A DNA stretch of 9,654 nt from Saprospiraceae bacterium (GTDB lineage: Bacteria > Bacteroidota > Bacteroidia > Chitinophagales > Saprospiraceae): assembly GCA_022842255.1 (NCBI GenBank), contig JALHPW010000140.1, positions 1 to 9,654 on the forward strand, given 5' to 3'. The translations under genes and the position numbers were made by a program. Under the pieces are notes generated by a model. The model was not told where the DNA came from. It worked only from the letters and a program-made list of their open reading frames with translations, and searched no databases. Of this stretch, positions 7,973 through 9,654 are shown piece by piece; the stretch's first letter is position 1, and each line of letters opens with the position of its first letter.

Positions 7973-9124
7973 ATGACAACCTTGACCAACATCCAAAACT
8001 ACAACTACGGTCTCCAAAAAATATTCACCGAGGCTGAGGATTTCCTTCCCTTGCTGGGCACGGACTATGTGGAATTATACGTGGGCAACGCCAAACAAGC
8101 CGCCCATTATTACAAAACGGCCTTTGGCTTCCAATCCCTGGCCTACGCCGGACTGGAAACGGGTGTACGCGACCGCAGTTCCTATGTGCTGGCGCAGGAT
8201 AAAATCCGGCTGGTGCTAACCACACCGCTTACTTCACACTCCCCCATTTCCGACCATATCAAACACCACGGCGATGGGGTAAAAGTCATCGCCCTATGGG
8301 TGGAAGACGCCGCTGCCGCGTTTCACGAAACCACACAGCGCGGGGCAAAACCGTATCTCGAACCCATCACCGAGCACGATGAATTTGGCGAGGTGGTTCG
8401 TTCGGGTATCCATACGTATGGCGACACGGTCCACATTTTCGTGGAGCGAAAAAACTACAACGGTGTGTTCCTGCCCGGCTACGAGCCTTGGCTTTCTGAT
8501 TACAACCCCGGCAGCACGGGGCTTAAATACATCGACCACATGGTGGGCAATGTGGGTTGGAACCAAATGAACGTCTGGGCAAAATTCTACAACGAGGTGA
8601 TGGGCTTTGCCAACCTGATTTCCTTTGACGACAAGGATATTTCCACAGAATACTCGGCACTGATGTCGAAGGTGATGACCAATGGAAATGGCCGAATCAA
8701 ATTCCCCATCAACGAGCCCGCAGAAGGCAAAAAGAAATCGCAAATTGAGGAATACATTGAATTCTATGAAGGCCCAGGTTGCCAACACATCGCTGTGGCC
8801 ACCGATGATATCGTGTTCACGGTCAGCGAGATGCGCAAGCGGGGCGTCGAATTCCTGCATGTGCCTGGCACCTATTACGACACGGTAGCCAATCGCGTGG
8901 GCATCATTGACGAAAACCTGCAAAAACTGAAGGAGCTCGGAATTATGGTAGACCGCGACGACGAGGGTTATCTGCTCCAAATCTTCACCAAACCTGTGGA
9001 AGACCGCCCCACGATGTTCTTCGAAATCATCCAACGCAAGGGCGCGAAGTCGTTCGGGAAGGGCAATTTCCAGGCGCTGTTTGAATCAATTGAAGCGGAG
9101 CAAGCAAGAAGAGGAACGCTGTAA
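7973..9124 (+). CDS. hppD: 4-hydroxyphenylpyruvate dioxygenase
   Basis: A 383-residue Fe(II) dioxygenase of the vicinal-oxygen-chelate fold. It converts 4-hydroxyphenylpyruvate and O2 to homogentisate and CO2, the step just before HmgA. There are two VOC halves: an N-terminal one starting at about residue 28 (DYVELYVGNAKQAAHYY) and a C-terminal one starting at about residue 184 (LKYIDHMVGNV). The iron triad is visible: His189 (IDHMVGN), His272 (CQHIAVAT) and Glu351 (MFFEIIQRKG). The C-terminal helix region GKGNFQALFESIE is typical of the family. Length is normal (350-400). The ATG at 7973 lies 22 bases after the preceding stop. It is the last gene of the apparent operon and converges on the minus-strand gene at 9151. 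Other VOC enzymes such as hydroxymandelate synthase share the triad, but the pairing with hmgA favours HppD. Confidence 0.97.
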   Translation: MTTLTNIQNYNYGLQKIFTEAEDFLPLLGTDYVELYVGNAKQAAHYYKTAFGFQSLAYAGLETGVRDRSSYVLAQDKIRLVLTTPLTSHSPISDHIKHHGDGVKVIALWVEDAAAAFHETTQRGAKPYLEPITEHDEFGEVVRSGIHTYGDTVHIFVERKNYNGVFLPGYEPWLSDYNPGSTGLKYIDHMVGNVGWNQMNVWAKFYNEVMGFANLISFDDKDISTEYSALMSKVMTNGNGRIKFPINEPAEGKKKSQIEEYIEFYEGPGCQHIAVATDDIVFTVSEMRKRGVEFLHVPGTYYDTVANRVGIIDENLQKLKELGIMVDRDDEGYLLQIFTKPVEDRPTMFFEIIQRKGAKSFGKGNFQALFESIEAEQARRGTL

Positions 9125-9129
9125 GGGAT

Positions 9130-9168
9130 TTACGATTTACGATTGGGGAATTACGATTTACGATTGGG
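9130..9168. repeat. Two 18-base direct repeats built from heptamers
   Basis: TTACGATTTACGATTGGG occurs at 9130-9147 and identically at 9151-9168, a period of 21 bases. Each copy itself contains two TTACGAT-type heptamers. The repeats begin six bases after the hppD stop. The first bases of the second copy (TTA at 9151-9153) form the TAA stop of the minus-strand gene. Confidence 0.85.
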
Positions 9169-9534
9169 AGCCTGCTCTTGTTTTTGTCGCGTTGTTTTGA
9201 TGGCGCTGACGATGATGGAAAGCAATTCGTCAGCTTCTTTGTAAAGCGGAATAACATCCGAACGCAAGTTGGGTTCCAATGCTGTCACAAATTCAAACCA
9301 AAACATGGACTCATCCAGTTCTTCCTCTACAATTTTGAGTTTGTTGATAAAATCTGGAGTGGATTTCCCACGACAGGCAGCGCGATAATTAGCCGCAGCA
9401 GACGGTGCACATCGCACAAGTTGGCCTCGAACAGCGTCAAACTCCACGCCATGCGGGAATTTCTTGGTGAATAAGACCACAGAAACGGCCCACTGCTTCA
9501 AACGGTTTTTTAATTCTGTTTTTGTCATTTTCAT
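9151..9534 (-). CDS. Four-helix-bundle protein (23S rRNA intervening-sequence protein family)
   Basis: A 127-residue, mostly helical protein starting at ATG 9534, with a second in-frame ATG two codons later. The pattern VRGQLVRCAPSAAANYRAACRG followed by DFINKLKIVEEELDES and WFEF is that of the S23/four-helix-bundle family, first seen in intervening sequences of 23S rRNA genes but common as stand-alone genes in Bacteroidota. Length is typical (about 115-130). The function is not established; family members form oligomeric helical bundles with a basic surface suited to nucleic acid. Avd, the accessory protein of diversity-generating retroelements, is a relative, but no reverse transcriptase is present here. 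The last residues (about 115-127, KQEQAPNRKS) fall beyond the conserved fold and run into the repeats at 9151-9168. The possible CRISPR repeat lies 68 bases upstream of its start. Confidence 0.85.
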   Translation of the reverse strand: MKMTKTELKNRLKQWAVSVVLFTKKFPHGVEFDAVRGQLVRCAPSAAANYRAACRGKSTPDFINKLKIVEEELDESMFWFEFVTALEPNLRSDVIPLYKEADELLSIIVSAIKTTRQKQEQAPNRKS

Positions 9535-9601
9535 TTGGTTTCATAAAATTCAATACCAACTTAATAATTTTTCCTGACTATCCTCATATCGTACAGTGAC
9601 G

Positions 9602-9640
9602 GTGAAATTGCCCCGGTCTTAAGGCCGGGGATTGAAAAGG
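9602..9640 (+). CRISPR. Possible first repeat of a CRISPR array entering at the right edge
   Basis: One copy only. The core 9611-9630 folds as CCCCGGTC-TTAA-GGCCGGGG, eight pairs including one G-U, and is followed directly by ATTGAAAAGG. A GC-rich hairpin followed by ATTGAAA is the usual 3' half of many type I and III CRISPR repeats, where it becomes the crRNA 5' handle. The preceding GTGAAATTG would be the 5' part of a repeat of about 37-39 bases. In that reading the array runs rightward, 9535-9601 (AT-rich) would be the end of the leader, and the last 14 bases would be the start of a spacer. No second copy fits in the window, so periodicity cannot be seen. Boundaries are guesses. Confidence 0.4.
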
Positions 9641-9654
9641 AACAATTCTAATTC

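Noticed and set aside
8294..9034. A 246-codon minus-strand open frame opposite hppD
   Set aside because: It overlaps the conserved catalytic half of HppD in antisense; no family resemblance.
9151..9534. A diversity-generating retroelement based on the Avd-like four-helix protein
   Set aside because: No reverse transcriptase and no template/variable repeat pair is present; the family is much broader than Avd.
9611..9630. The GC-rich hairpin as an intrinsic terminator
   Set aside because: No T-run follows on either strand, and no gene ends next to it inside the window.

Overview
The window looks like chromosomal DNA of a Bacteroidota bacterium, probably of the Saprospiria (Haliscomenobacter/Lewinella-like). 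The taxonomic hint comes from a large secreted protein opening with AHIVGG after its signal peptide and ending in a type IX secretion (T9SS) sorting domain. Bacteroidota-style promoter elements (TAnnTTTG), no visible Shine-Dalgarno sequences and roughly even GC content agree with this. The genus is inference.

Layout. (1) Positions 1-1040, minus strand: a secreted alpha/beta hydrolase whose 3' end lies beyond the left edge. It has no stop inside the window but is clearly coding. (2) 1041-1257: a divergent intergenic region with weak promoter candidates on both strands. (3) 1258-4794, plus: an 1178-residue multidomain T9SS-secreted protein containing four tandem HYR-type repeats of 80-81 residues. 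(4) 4828-4970: a long imperfect palindrome filling the gap between convergent genes. (5) 4973-6115, minus: a small Omp85/BamA-like outer-membrane beta-barrel protein with a good TAnnTTTG upstream. (6) 6267-9124, plus: a compact tyrosine-catabolism operon of homogentisate 1,2-dioxygenase, an unrecognised small membrane protein, and 4-hydroxyphenylpyruvate dioxygenase. (7) 9130-9168: short direct repeats at the convergent 3' ends. (8) 9151-9534, minus: a four-helix-bundle protein of the 23S rRNA intervening-sequence family. (9) 9602-9640: one copy of a sequence built like a CRISPR repeat, 14 bases from the right edge.

How the genes work together. HppD converts 4-hydroxyphenylpyruvate to homogentisate and HmgA opens the homogentisate ring, so the operon encodes two consecutive steps of tyrosine/phenylalanine breakdown. 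Maleylacetoacetate isomerase and fumarylacetoacetase are not in the window. The genes to the left encode secreted or envelope proteins and have no obvious link to that pathway.

No complete novel system is visible. The points most worth a second look are the possible CRISPR array entering at the right edge, the long palindrome at 4828-4970, and the uncharacterised membrane protein held between hmgA and hppD.
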